Of a stretch of 64,000 nt of DNA, positions 52,795 to 61,392 are shown piece by piece. The notes beneath the pieces were generated by a model. It was given only the letters and a program-made list of their open reading frames with translations. It was not told where the DNA came from and made no database searches. The stretch spans positions 186,001-250,000 of the forward strand of contig CAWARY010000015.1 in NCBI GenBank assembly GCA_963784645.1, written 5' to 3'. The stretch comes from JBBRVW01 sp963784645. Its GTDB lineage: Bacteria > Actinomycetota > Actinomycetes > JACCUZ01. A program made the position numbers and the translations under genes. The number at the start of each line of letters is the position of its first letter. The stretch's first letter is position 1.

Positions 52795-54240
52795 TCAGTC
52801 TCGCCAGTGGAAGTGCGGCGGCTTCGGCGAGCAGGCGGCGTACGCCTTGGCCCGCATGGTGTCGCGCACGCCGCGCCATGCCTTCTTGTGCGCCAGGTTG
52901 TGCGTCTCGGCGGGGTCACGGCGGTAGTCGAACAGCTCCTGTTCGCCGGTGCCCCACTGCACGTACATCCGGTGGCGGGTGCGCCAGCCGCAGTACGCGG
53001 GCCGGTTGTTGTAGCCGTCCATGGCCTCGAGCACGAACCCCTTCCGGGTCCTCGGACCGAGGATGTCGAGCCCGTCGGTGCGCATCGCTGCGCCGGCGGC
53101 GTCGGTGATGGTGCGCGCGACGTCGACGTTGAGGACGATCCGCTTGCTGGTGGTGCCCGCGGGCGTGTGCCCGTCCCACCGCAGCACCATCGGGATCGCG
53201 GTGGAGTCCTGGTACGGCGAGTCCTTGCCGATGATCCGGTGCTCGCCCCAGAAGTAGCCGTTGTCCGACATGAACACGAACAGCGTGTCCCGGTCGCGGC
53301 CGGTGGCGGCGAGCGATGCGACGATCGACCCCACGGCGTCGTCGACGGACATCAGCGCCTCGAGCTGCCGCTGGCGCGTCAGGTCCACGTCGGCCTGGGT
53401 GTAGTGCGTGCGCTGGCGCATCCAGCGCGGCATCGTCCGCAACCTCTGGCGCAGGGTAGGCGCCGTGTACTGCGTCAGCTTCCCGTCGAGCGAGCGGAGG
53501 TGCCGGGGAGCAGGCGTGTACGGCGCGTGCGGCCCGAACGGCGCGAAGTAGAGGAACAGCGGCTGGTCGGCCGGCGTGGTCCCGATGAACTGTGTCGCCC
53601 GCGAGGCGAGCACGTCGGTGGAGTAGTCCTGCGGCTCGGTGCCGTAGCTGGTCCCGTCGCTGAGCCGGTACTTGTAGTACGAGCCGTGGCTGGACATGAA
53701 GGTCGCGAACGTGTCCCAGCCCGGCGGGGTGTAGCCGTCGGGTGCGTACTTGCCGAAGAAGTTGAGGTACTTGCCGATCAGGCCGGTGCGGTAGCCGGCT
53801 GCTTGCAGCGCCGGACCGAGCGTGCGGTCCTCCAGCCCCAGCCGGTGGAACCGGCGCCACCCGCCGTAGCGCGGCCCCCCGACGTCACCGTTCCCGAACA
53901 GCCTGCTGGTGTGCGCGTACAGCCCGGTGAGGATCGTCGCGCGTGACGGGCAGCAGAGCGAGGTCGGGACCATCGCGCGCGTGTACGTCGTGCCCTGCCG
54001 GCGGAGCAGCCGGTCGACGTTCGGCATCGTCGCGTACGCACCGGCCCGCTGGTCGTCGGTGAGGATGACGACGACGTTGGGCCGGTGGTCCGTCTCGGCG
54101 GCCGGTGGCGGCGTACCGGTAGGCCCGGGAGTCGCCGACCCCGAGCTGGGGCCGGCAACCAGCGACAGCACCGCGAGCGTGACGGCCGTCGCGAGCCCGG
54201 CGGAGCGGAGCAGCCGTGACCGGGCGGTGCGGTGCAGCAT
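52795..54240 (-). CDS. exported sulfatase (formylglycine type), copy 2
   Basis: 481-residue arylsulfatase-family hydrolase. Signal peptide at about 1-37. Metal-site motif VVVILTDDQRAG; the sulfatase signature LCCPSRATILTG carries the Cys converted to formylglycine; later VFMSDNGYFWGEH. It ends in a typical C-terminal subdomain with RPAYCGWRTRHRMYV. Substrate is a sulfate ester outside the membrane. The start ATG overlaps no gene; an earlier reading from 55914 only passes through the neighbour in another frame. Confidence 0.9.
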   Translation of the reverse strand: MLHRTARSRLLRSAGLATAVTLAVLSLVAGPSSGSATPGPTGTPPPAAETDHRPNVVVILTDDQRAGAYATMPNVDRLLRRQGTTYTRAMVPTSLCCPSRATILTGLYAHTSRLFGNGDVGGPRYGGWRRFHRLGLEDRTLGPALQAAGYRTGLIGKYLNFFGKYAPDGYTPPGWDTFATFMSSHGSYYKYRLSDGTSYGTEPQDYSTDVLASRATQFIGTTPADQPLFLYFAPFGPHAPYTPAPRHLRSLDGKLTQYTAPTLRQRLRTMPRWMRQRTHYTQADVDLTRQRQLEALMSVDDAVGSIVASLAATGRDRDTLFVFMSDNGYFWGEHRIIGKDSPYQDSTAIPMVLRWDGHTPAGTTSKRIVLNVDVARTITDAAGAAMRTDGLDILGPRTRKGFVLEAMDGYNNRPAYCGWRTRHRMYVQWGTGEQELFDYRRDPAETHNLAHKKAWRGVRDTMRAKAYAACSPKPPHFHWRD

Positions 54241-54383
54241 CGGACGTCGGGTCCCCTCGTGTCGTGTCGCTGACGGGGCAGGGAGCTCGCGTCTCGACCG
54301 GGTCGGAGAGTACGACGCCTCGATGACGCCTTCGGCTCGCCACGACCGCGCTTTGCCCGACCGTGACGTCCCCGCGTGGCCGG

Positions 54384-55784
54384 CTACCAGTCGAAGCCGG
54401 GCGGTTCGGGTGCGCAGTGCTGGGTCGCCTGGGCCCGCAGCCGGGCCTGGACCGGTGCCACGGCGGGGTCCCCGGCGAGGTCGTGCTGCTCGAACGGATC
54501 GGTCCGGTAGTCGTAGAGCTCGCTGCGACCGGTGGCGTACCGCACGTACATCCAGCGCTCGGTCCGCCATCCGCAGTACGCCGGCCGGTGCCGGTACCCG
54601 GCCATGGCTTCCAGCGGGAAGCCGCCGCGCGTGCGCGTGCCGAGCAGGTCGAGCCCGTCGGTCTGCATCGACGCGCCGGTGGCGTTCGCGATGGTGCGGG
54701 CGATGTCGACGTTCAGTGCCAGCCGGTCGTCGACGACCCCGCGGCTGGCGTGGCCGTCCCAGCGGACGACGACCGGGATCCGGATGCCGCCGTCGTACGG
54801 GTTGTCCTTGCCGACCATCCCGTGCTCGCCCCACAGGTAGCCGTTGTCCGACATGAAGATGAACAGGGTGTCCCGCGCCCTGTCCTCCCGGCGCATCGTG
54901 CGTACCAGCGCGCCGACGGCGTCGTCGACGGCCCGCAAGGTGACGGTCTGGCCGCTGCGGACCGCGTCCTGCACGTCGCTCGGGGACTGGCGGTTGCGCT
55001 TCCAGCGCGGCCACGACTCGACGTTCGCCGCAGCGGCCGGGGCACGCAGCGCCTGCGGCAGCCCGTCGGTGGGGATCGTGCCGGCCTGGTTCGCGTAGCG
55101 GGGGGCCGGGACGTACGGGCTGTGCGGCCCGTAGGGCGCGAACATCACGAACAGCGGCTGGTCGTCCGGGGTGTTCCGCACGAACCGCTTGGTCCGCCGG
55201 GCCAGCACGTCGGTGGAGTAGTCGCGCGCGGCCGTGCCGTGGTAGGTGCCGTCGGTGAGCCGGTAGCCGAAGTACGCGCCGCGCGAGTACTTGAAGGCCG
55301 TGAAGGTGTCCCAGCCCGGCGGCGTGTAGCCGTCGGGTGACAGCTTGGAGAAGTCGTTGAGGTACTTGCCGAAGAAGCCGGTGCGGTAGCCGCGCGCCGA
55401 GAGCGCGGTGGCGAGGGTCCGGTACTCCATGCCTCGTCGGTGGAACTGCGCCCAGCCCCCGTAGCGCGAGCCGCCGATGTCCCCGTTGCCGAACACCCTG
55501 GTGTGGTGGGCGTAGAGCCCGGTGAGGATCGTCGACCGCGACGGGCAGCACAGGTTGGTCGGGATCATGCCGTTGCTGAAGCGCACGCCCTTGGCGGAGA
55601 GCAGGTCGTTCACCTGGTTCATCCCGGCGAGCGTGTCGGCCCGCTGGTCGTCGGTGACGATGAGGACGACGTTGGGTCGTGGATGGTGCGAGTCGGCCAC
55701 CGGGCCGGTGGTCGGCAGCCGCAGCTCGCCGGGGGCAAGGGCGGCCAGCACCAGGCCGACCACCACGAGGGCGACGCCGAGCAT
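54384..55784 (-). CDS. exported sulfatase (formylglycine type), copy 1
   Basis: 466 residues, N-terminal membrane anchor or signal (MLGVALVVVGLVLAALAPG). Motifs as in the downstream copy: VLIVTDDQRADT, LCCPSRSTILTGLYAH, PDGYTPPGWDTF, FMSDNGYLWGEHG, RPAYCGWRTE. The two proteins are clear tandem paralogues with different linkers, so they probably act on related sulfated polymers. 143 bases separate them. Confidence 0.9.
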   Translation of the reverse strand: MLGVALVVVGLVLAALAPGELRLPTTGPVADSHHPRPNVVLIVTDDQRADTLAGMNQVNDLLSAKGVRFSNGMIPTNLCCPSRSTILTGLYAHHTRVFGNGDIGGSRYGGWAQFHRRGMEYRTLATALSARGYRTGFFGKYLNDFSKLSPDGYTPPGWDTFTAFKYSRGAYFGYRLTDGTYHGTAARDYSTDVLARRTKRFVRNTPDDQPLFVMFAPYGPHSPYVPAPRYANQAGTIPTDGLPQALRAPAAAANVESWPRWKRNRQSPSDVQDAVRSGQTVTLRAVDDAVGALVRTMRREDRARDTLFIFMSDNGYLWGEHGMVGKDNPYDGGIRIPVVVRWDGHASRGVVDDRLALNVDIARTIANATGASMQTDGLDLLGTRTRGGFPLEAMAGYRHRPAYCGWRTERWMYVRYATGRSELYDYRTDPFEQHDLAGDPAVAPVQARLRAQATQHCAPEPPGFDW

Positions 55785-55837
55785 CCGTCCGGGCCGGTGG
55801 AGCAGCGGACGGACGAGCGAGGGCGGTGCGAGGGCGC

Positions 55838-56239
55838 TCAGAGGTACAGCCCCGTCCGGTCCCCGGGCGCCACGTCGTCCTGCAGCCGCTCGGCAGCCAC
55901 GGCGTGCAGCTCACGCTCCCGGAGCAGGACGTAGTCGTGGCCGCGCACCTCGACCTCGGCGCGGTCGTCGGGGTCGAAGAGCACGCGGTCGTCGACCTCG
56001 ACCGACCGGACGTTGGCCCCCACCGCGACCACCTGCGCCCAGCACAGCCGCTTGCCCATCTGGGCGGTGGCGGGGATGACGATGCCGCCGCTCGAGCGGC
56101 GCTCCCCCGGCTCGCCGTCGAGATCGACGAGGACCCGGTCGTGCAGCATGCGGATCGGCAGCGGGCTGCCCGCAGCAGCGCTGTCGGGGCGGCCGGGCGT
56201 GCCGGAGTGCACGGGAACGGGCACGGGTCGGGGGGTCAC
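55838..56239 (-). CDS. stand-alone GroES-like (Cpn10) domain protein
   Basis: 133 residues, GTG start. After a Pro-rich N-terminus of about 28 residues comes a Cpn10 domain: RMLHDRVLVDLDGEP, a mobile-loop-like ERRSSGGIVIPATAQ, then VVAVGANVRSVEVDDRVLF. No groEL is nearby, and the C-terminus extends about 15 residues past the fold. Probably a divergent co-chaperonin paralogue. It follows closely on the DUF427 gene on the same strand (25-base gap). Confidence 0.8.
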   Translation of the reverse strand: MTPRPVPVPVHSGTPGRPDSAAAGSPLPIRMLHDRVLVDLDGEPGERRSSGGIVIPATAQMGKRLCWAQVVAVGANVRSVEVDDRVLFDPDDRAEVEVRGHDYVLLRERELHAVAAERLQDDVAPGDRTGLYL

Positions 56240-56264
56240 CGGGTGATTATCGCGCAGAACGCGG

Positions 56265-56765
56265 TCACCATCCGCCGGTACCGGGAGCTCCCTTGAACGG
56301 GCCCACCACCCGGTCGGTGATCCAGCCCCCGTAGAAGCCGCCCTCCTGGGGGCGGACGACCTCGCCGTCCACGCTCACCAGGTCCATCCGGCCGGGGTAG
56401 AGCGCGACGTGCCCGCACAGGTCCTCGAACCCTCGGCTCGGCTCCGGGTAGGTCCACGCCGCTCGCTGCAGGGTGCGACCGCCGCCGACGACGTCCAGGT
56501 AGGTGGCGGTGCCCTTGAACTCGCACCAGGTGCTGCCACCGGCCGCGTCGACGAGGCTGCCCGGCGCGAAGTCCCCCGAGGGCAGGTAGTACGCCGGCGG
56601 ATGGCTGGTCTCGAGAACGCGCAACGCCCGGCGCGTCTCGACCAGGACGACCCCGCCGAGCTCGACGCGTACCAGCTCGCCGGTCGGCTCGACCCGAGGC
56701 GGTCGTGGGTAGTCCCACACCGACTCCTGCCCGGGGCCGGGCTGGTCCCGCTCCGCTCCCCGCAC
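56265..56765 (-). CDS. DUF427 domain protein
   Basis: 166 residues. ESVWDYPRPPRVEPTGELVR then VLETSHPPAYYLPSGDF and STWCEFKGTATYLDVVGG are the DUF427 pattern, a beta fold of unknown activity. The GTG at 56765 shares a base with the TAG of the previous gene, so it is preferred to a GTG six codons earlier. Confidence 0.85.
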   Translation of the reverse strand: MRGAERDQPGPGQESVWDYPRPPRVEPTGELVRVELGGVVLVETRRALRVLETSHPPAYYLPSGDFAPGSLVDAAGGSTWCEFKGTATYLDVVGGGRTLQRAAWTYPEPSRGFEDLCGHVALYPGRMDLVSVDGEVVRPQEGGFYGGWITDRVVGPFKGAPGTGGW

Positions 56766-57061
56766 TAGCGGGAGCGCCGCCACAGCAGGAGTCCGACCCC
56801 ACCGGCGACGGCGGCGGCCAGCACGGCCACCCGGTCGGCGCGGATGCCGCCGCCGGGGTCGACGACCTGTGCCTTGGCGGACTCGGCACCACGCCGGGCC
56901 ACGTTGGCGGGCTTGACCCGGTCGGCGATGGCGTCGACGGTGCCCGCCAGGCGGGTGCGGGTGGCCTCGATCTCGGCCTCGAGCTCGGCGGGCGTGCGGG
57001 CCGGCTGGGGCGCCGGCTCGCGAGCCTCCAGCCCACCCGGGACGGTGGTGGCGTTCGTCAT
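56765..57061 (-). CDS. DUF3618 membrane protein
   Basis: 98 residues, ATG after AGGAGGACCGAC. The region TPAELEAEIEATRTRLAGTV followed by DAIADRVKPANVARRG is the DUF3618 signature of cell-envelope stress proteins. One C-terminal membrane helix (VAVLAAAVAGGVGLLLW) ends in RRSR. Function unknown. Confidence 0.85.
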   Translation of the reverse strand: MTNATTVPGGLEAREPAPQPARTPAELEAEIEATRTRLAGTVDAIADRVKPANVARRGAESAKAQVVDPGGGIRADRVAVLAAAVAGGVGLLLWRRSR

Positions 57062-57163
57062 GTCGGTCCTCCTGCTGGCCATGCTGTCACGGGCCGTCAT
57101 CCTGGCTTGCCCCTGATCCTGCCCCGTAAGCCTCCCGGAGCCCGAACCAGCCCCACGGGTGGC

Positions 57164-57169
57164 TAGCGT
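57164..57169 (+). promoter_or_regulatory. -10 element of bcp, leaderless
   Basis: TAGCGT ends 8 bases before the bcp ATG; no ribosome site lies between. Confidence 0.4.
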
Positions 57170-57177
57170 TGGCCGTC

Positions 57178-57645
57178 ATGACGAGGCTCTCCCCCGGCGA
57201 CACCGCACCCGACTTCAGGCTCCCGGACGCCGACGGCGTCGACGTCACGTTGTCCGCCCTGCGCGGGAGGAAGGTGGTCCTCTACGTCTACCCGGCGGCC
57301 TCCACACCGGGGTGCACCACGGAGGCCTGCGACTTCCGCGACAACCTCGCCTCCCTGCGCGGCGCCGGCTACGAGGTCCTCGGTGTCTCGCCGGACACCC
57401 AGGCCGAGCAGAAGACCTTCGCCGAGACGGAGCACCTGCCCTTCCCGCTGCTCAGCGACCCCTCCCGCGAGGTCCTCGAGGCCTACGGCGCGTACGGCGA
57501 GAAGAAGCTGTACGGCAAGACCGTGATCGGGGTGATCCGGTCCACCTTCGTGCTCGACCAACAGGGCGTGGTCGAGAAGGCGATGTACGGCGTGAAGGCC
57601 ACCGGCCACGTCGCCAAGCTGCGGCGAGACCTCGGCCTCGACTGA
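57178..57645 (+). CDS. bcp: thiol peroxidase, Bcp/PrxQ family
   Basis: 155-residue peroxiredoxin that reduces hydrogen peroxide and organic peroxides. Peroxidatic Cys46 and resolving Cys51 are in STPGCTTEACDFRD, the atypical 2-Cys arrangement. The fold starts LSPGDTAPDFRLPDADG. ATG at 57178 is used, consistent with the -10 position. Confidence 0.93.
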   Translation: MTRLSPGDTAPDFRLPDADGVDVTLSALRGRKVVLYVYPAASTPGCTTEACDFRDNLASLRGAGYEVLGVSPDTQAEQKTFAETEHLPFPLLSDPSREVLEAYGAYGEKKLYGKTVIGVIRSTFVLDQQGVVEKAMYGVKATGHVAKLRRDLGLD

Positions 57646-57652
57646 GTCGTCC

Positions 57653-57658
57653 TAGACT
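57653..57658 (+). promoter_or_regulatory. -10 element of tRNA-Leu
   Basis: TAGACT, 10 bases before the mature tRNA. Confidence 0.4.
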
Positions 57659-57668
57659 CGCGCGGGTC

Positions 57669-57751
57669 GCGGGAGTGGCGTAATCAGGCAGCCGCGCCGG
57701 CCTTAGGAGCCGGTGCCTTCGGGCGTGGGGGTTCGAGTCCCCCCTCCCGCA
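57669..57751 (+). tRNA. tRNA-Leu (anticodon TAG)
   Basis: Class II tRNA with a long variable arm (GCCTTCGGGC). Acceptor GCGGGAG/CTCCCGC, anticodon arm CCGGC-CTTAGGA-GCCGG with anticodon TAG, T-arm GGGGG-TTCGAGT-CCCCC. Discriminator A; CCA not encoded. Confidence 0.95.
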
Positions 57752-57768
57752 CGACAGGGACGTGCCGG

Positions 57769-58485
57769 CTACCTCGTTCGGACCTCGTCGAGGTGGTCGG
57801 CCCAGGCGTCGACCTCGTCGGTGACGGCCGCGTCGCGGCAGGCGGCCGCGAGCACCGCCTCGACCCGCCAGGCCGCCTCGAGGTCGCCCTCGAGCATCCG
57901 GCGCAGATCGCCGAGCACGCCGGACGGCACGCTGCGCAGCGGGTGCTGCGCGAGCTCCCAGGCGAGCAGCACGTTGTAGGGCCGGTAGCGCCCCTCGAGC
58001 GCGAACACCGCCTCGAGGAACGCCGCCACCATCTCGGCCAGGTCCAGCCGCGCAGCGGTGAGGTCCCCGTCGCGGCAGCTCTTCGCGGCGCGGTAGAGGT
58101 GGTTCAGGGTCGCGCCGACCGCAGCAGAGGCCACGCCGACCGCCAGCTCCGGCCGTCGCCGACCCTTGCGCTCCAGCGCGGTCGCGAAGCCGCCGTGGTC
58201 CACCGCCGGGGTCAGGTGCGCCAGGTCGTAGGCCCGCCAGCCGAACGGCGTCCCGGGCTCGGCGTACGTCGTCCACTCCGAGGCCCCGACGACCGAGACG
58301 TCGAGCCCCTCGGGCAGCGCCGCCCGCCAGCGGGAGACGTCGCCGTCGGCCACGACGAGCAGGCCGTCCCAGCCGGACCGGTGCGTCGAGACCGCCTTGC
58401 CGCGACCCCCGCTGAGCACCAGGCCGACCACCGCCGGGTCGGCGTCAGCGGCGGCCACCAGCTCCGACCAGGCGGCCGCCGTCAC
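57769..58485 (-). CDS. nucleotidyltransferase-like hypothetical protein
   Basis: 238 residues, GTG start overlapping the rdgB stop (GTGA). LVLSGGRGKAVSTHRSGWDG and LLVVADGDVSRW resemble an NT-fold Gly-Gly-x-Arg-Gly region with acidic strand, as in aminoglycoside nucleotidyltransferase-like proteins. The second half is all helical, as in their helper domain. The catalytic Asp pair is not clear. Last gene of the minus-strand run. Confidence 0.6.
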   Translation of the reverse strand: MTAAAWSELVAAADADPAVVGLVLSGGRGKAVSTHRSGWDGLLVVADGDVSRWRAALPEGLDVSVVGASEWTTYAEPGTPFGWRAYDLAHLTPAVDHGGFATALERKGRRRPELAVGVASAAVGATLNHLYRAAKSCRDGDLTAARLDLAEMVAAFLEAVFALEGRYRPYNVLLAWELAQHPLRSVPSGVLGDLRRMLEGDLEAAWRVEAVLAAACRDAAVTDEVDAWADHLDEVRTR

Positions 58486-59081
58486 CCGAGCAGCTCCCGC
58501 AGGACCGGGACCAGGGCCCGGATCGCCCGGCCGCGGTGCGAGATCGCGTGCTTGTCGGCCGCCGGCATCTCGGCGGTCGTCACGTCGTGGCCGTCGGGGA
58601 CGAAGATCGGGTCGTAGCCGAAGCCGCCTGCCCCGCGCGGCTCGCGCACCAGGGAGCCGTCCATGCGGCCCTCGACGACCCGGTCCTCGCCGCCGGGGAG
58701 CGCCACCGCCATCGCGCAGGCGAAGTGCGCGCCGAGGTGGGTGTCGGGGACATCGGACACCTGGTCGAGCACGAGCCGGAGGTTGGCGTCGTCGTCCTTG
58801 CCGGTGCCGGCCCAGCGGGCCGAGAGCACACCGGGCATCTCGTTCAGGGCGTCGACGCAGAGGCCCGAGTCGTCGGCGACGGCCGGGAGGCCGGTGGCGG
58901 TCGCGGCGGACCTGGCCTTCTTCACAGCGTTCTGCGCGAAGGTGAGGCCGTCCTCGACGACGTCGGGGGCCGAGTCGGGCAGCGCCTCGAGGGTCACGTC
59001 GACCCCGGCGGCCGCAAGGATCTCCTCCAGCTCCCGCAGCTTCTTCGCGTTGCGCGTCGCCAGGACCAGCCGCGCCGTCAC
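58482..59081 (-). CDS. rdgB: non-canonical purine NTP pyrophosphatase RdgB/HAM1
   Basis: 199 residues. Removes ITP/XTP/dITP from nucleotide pools. Motifs LATRNAKKLRELEEIL (substrate Asn/Lys), FAQNAVKKARSAA, VADDSGLCVDALN (catalytic Asp) and FGYDPIFVPDG followed by KHAISHRGRA. GTGA/ATGA-style overlaps with both neighbours. Confidence 0.95.
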   Translation of the reverse strand: MTARLVLATRNAKKLRELEEILAAAGVDVTLEALPDSAPDVVEDGLTFAQNAVKKARSAATATGLPAVADDSGLCVDALNEMPGVLSARWAGTGKDDDANLRLVLDQVSDVPDTHLGAHFACAMAVALPGGEDRVVEGRMDGSLVREPRGAGGFGYDPIFVPDGHDVTTAEMPAADKHAISHRGRAIRALVPVLRELLG

Positions 59082-59797
59082 TCGGCGAGCGCCTTCTGCT
59101 GCATCCCGGTCAGCGTCGTGCAGCCGGCCGTCGCGAGGTCGAGCAGCTCATCGAGCAGCACCCGGTCGAACGGCGCGCCCTCGGCGGTCCCCTGGACCTC
59201 GATGAAGCCGCCGTCGCCAGTCATGACGACGTTCATGTCGGTCTCGGCGGTGACGTCCTCCTCGTAGCAGAGGTCGAGCAGGGGCACCCCGCCCACGATC
59301 CCGACGGACACCGCCGCGACCGAGCCGGTCAGGGGCTCGCCGGCGAGCGCGTTCTTGGCGCGCAGCCAGGAGACGGCGTCGGCGAGGGCGACGTACGCCC
59401 CGGTGATCGCCGCGGTACGGGTACCGCCGTCGGCCTGGAGGACGTCGCAGTCGAGCACGATCGTGTTCTCGCCCAGGGCCTGGTAGTCGATGACGCCGCG
59501 GAGGGACCGGCCGACCAGACGCGAGATCTCGTGCGTGCGGCCGCCGATGCGCCCCTTGACCGACTCACGGTCGGAGCGGGTGTTGGTCGAGCGCGGCAGC
59601 ATGGCGTACTCGGCGGTCACCCAGCCCAGGCCGCTGCCCTTGCGCCAGCGCGGCACGCCCTGGGTCACGGACGCGGCACACAGCACGCGGGTCTTGCCGA
59701 ACTCGACGAGCACCGATCCCTCGGCGTGGTCGAGCCAGCCGCGGGTGATGCGCACGTCGCGCAGCTGGTCAGGGGTCCGTCCGTCGATGCGAGCCAT
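59078..59797 (-). CDS. rph: ribonuclease PH
   Basis: 239-residue phosphorolytic 3'-5' exonuclease that trims tRNA 3' ends. RIDGRTPDQLRDVRITRGW, EFGKTRVLCAASVTQGVP, RSTNTRSDRESVKGRIGGRT (phosphate site) and LDCDVLQADGGTRTAAITGA are canonical. Standard length. Confidence 0.96.
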   Translation of the reverse strand: MARIDGRTPDQLRDVRITRGWLDHAEGSVLVEFGKTRVLCAASVTQGVPRWRKGSGLGWVTAEYAMLPRSTNTRSDRESVKGRIGGRTHEISRLVGRSLRGVIDYQALGENTIVLDCDVLQADGGTRTAAITGAYVALADAVSWLRAKNALAGEPLTGSVAAVSVGIVGGVPLLDLCYEEDVTAETDMNVVMTGDGGFIEVQGTAEGAPFDRVLLDELLDLATAGCTTLTGMQQKALAE

Positions 59798-59821
59798 GCC
59801 CGCGAGGTTATCGGCGGGGTC

Positions 59822-60574
59822 TCACAGGTCGTACGTCGCGCCCGGCACGGCGAGCTCGACCGGGCCGTCGTAGGTCGACTCCGCCGCCCGCCGCGAGACC
59901 TCGGGGTCGTTCCACGGCGGCAGGTGGGTCAGCACCAGGCGCTGGGCGCCGGCCCGGGCGGCGGCCTCGCCCGCCTGCTCGCCGGTGAGGTGCAGGTCCG
60001 GTGGCGCGTGGGTGTCGCGCTCGGCCTCGAAGGACGACTCGACCAGGGCGAGGTCGGCGTCGCGGGCGAGGTCGACCAGGGCGTCGCAGGGGCCGGTGTC
60101 ACCGCTGTAGGCGAGCACCCGGCCGCCGTGCTCGACCCGCATGCCCCAGGTCTGCACCGGGTGGGCCATCCGTGCCACGGTGACCGTGAACGGGCCCACC
60201 GGGTGGGGACCGGCGCTCCACTCGTGGAAGTCGAACGCGCTCACCAGTCCAGGGTGCTCGGCCCTGCCGTAGGCCCGGGCGAAGTGCTCGGCGCCGCCCG
60301 AGGGCACGTGCACCGGGAGCGGCCGGTAGGAACGGCGCGGGTCGTAGGTGCGTGCGACGTAGAGCGCGAGCAGGTCGATGCAGTGGTCGGGGTGCAGGTG
60401 GCTGACCAGGACCGCGTCGAGGTCGCGGACCTCGAGGTGGCGTTGCATCGCACCTACCGCGCCGTTGCCGATGTCGAGCAGCATCCGGAAGCCCTCGGCC
60501 TCGACGAGGTAGCAGGACGCCGCACTGCCCGGACCGGGGAACGACCCCGAGCAGCCGACGACCGTGAGCCGCAT
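59822..60574 (-). CDS. metallo-beta-lactamase-fold hydrolase (RNase Z-like)
   Basis: 250 residues. Zinc motif SHLHPDHCIDLLALYV, Asp in AYSGDTGPCDALV and His in LTHLPPWNDPE follow the RNase Z/ElaC plan, but the length is short and no exosite arm is seen. It lies directly next to murI (adjacent, no gap) and rph, the usual actinobacterial order, where its role is unassigned. Confidence 0.85.
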   Translation of the reverse strand: MRLTVVGCSGSFPGPGSAASCYLVEAEGFRMLLDIGNGAVGAMQRHLEVRDLDAVLVSHLHPDHCIDLLALYVARTYDPRRSYRPLPVHVPSGGAEHFARAYGRAEHPGLVSAFDFHEWSAGPHPVGPFTVTVARMAHPVQTWGMRVEHGGRVLAYSGDTGPCDALVDLARDADLALVESSFEAERDTHAPPDLHLTGEQAGEAAARAGAQRLVLTHLPPWNDPEVSRRAAESTYDGPVELAVPGATYDL

Positions 60575-61369
60575 CTACGCGACCTTCTCGACGCCGCCGG
60601 CCTCGGGGCCGAGGAAGCGTCGGCTGAGGTCGAGGAAGACTCCCGGGTCGCCGGTGGTGAGGAACCGGTGCGCCGGCTCGGGCAGACCGGCCGGCCGCAC
60701 GAGATCCTCTGCGACGAGGGTGCGATAGACGTCCTTGGCCGTCTCGTCGGCGCTGGAGACGAGGGTCACGCCGTCGCCCATCACGTAGGCGATGACACCG
60801 GTGAGCATCGGGTAGTGCGTGCAGCCGAGGATCAACGTGTCGACACCCGCGCGGGCCACCGGGTCGAGGTACTCGTGCGCTGCGTCGATCAGCTCGGGAC
60901 CCCCGGTGACGCCACGCTCGACGAACTCCACGAACCGGGGGCAGGCCTGCGTCGTGACCTCGATGTGCGGTGCGGCGGCCAGCGCGTCCTCGTAGGCGCG
61001 GCTGGTCTTCGTGGCGACGGTCGAGATCACGCCGACGTGGTCGTTGCGGGTGGCGGCCACGGCCCGGCGCACGGCCGGTCGGATCACCTCGACGACCGGG
61101 ACCGAGTAGCGCTCGCGGGCGTCGTGCAGGACGGCGGCGCTGGCGCTGTTGCAGGCGATGACCAGCATCTTGACGCCCTGGTCGACGAGGTGGTCGAGGC
61201 ACTCGAGGGCGTAGGCGCGCACCTCGGCGATCGGCCGGGGGCCGTACGGCTGCCGGGCGGTGTCGCCGTAGTAGAGGACCGGCTCGTGCGGCAGCTGGTC
61301 GAGCACCGCACGCGCGACGGTGAGACCGCCGAACCCGGAGTCGAAGATGCCGATGGGTGCGTCCGCCAC
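60575..61369 (-). CDS. murI: glutamate racemase
   Basis: 264 residues. Makes D-glutamate for peptidoglycan. FDSGFGGLTVARAV at the start, first catalytic Cys in IACNSASAAVL, second in ILGCTHYPMLTG. Normal length. Confidence 0.96.
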   Translation of the reverse strand: MADAPIGIFDSGFGGLTVARAVLDQLPHEPVLYYGDTARQPYGPRPIAEVRAYALECLDHLVDQGVKMLVIACNSASAAVLHDARERYSVPVVEVIRPAVRRAVAATRNDHVGVISTVATKTSRAYEDALAAAPHIEVTTQACPRFVEFVERGVTGGPELIDAAHEYLDPVARAGVDTLILGCTHYPMLTGVIAYVMGDGVTLVSSADETAKDVYRTLVAEDLVRPAGLPEPAHRFLTTGDPGVFLDLSRRFLGPEAGGVEKVA

Positions 61370-61392
61370 GGGAGCGAGGGTACGGGCTGCCG

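Noticed and set aside
58482..59267. Plus-strand frames opposite rdgB and rph
   Set aside because: They mirror two highly conserved genes and have shadow composition.
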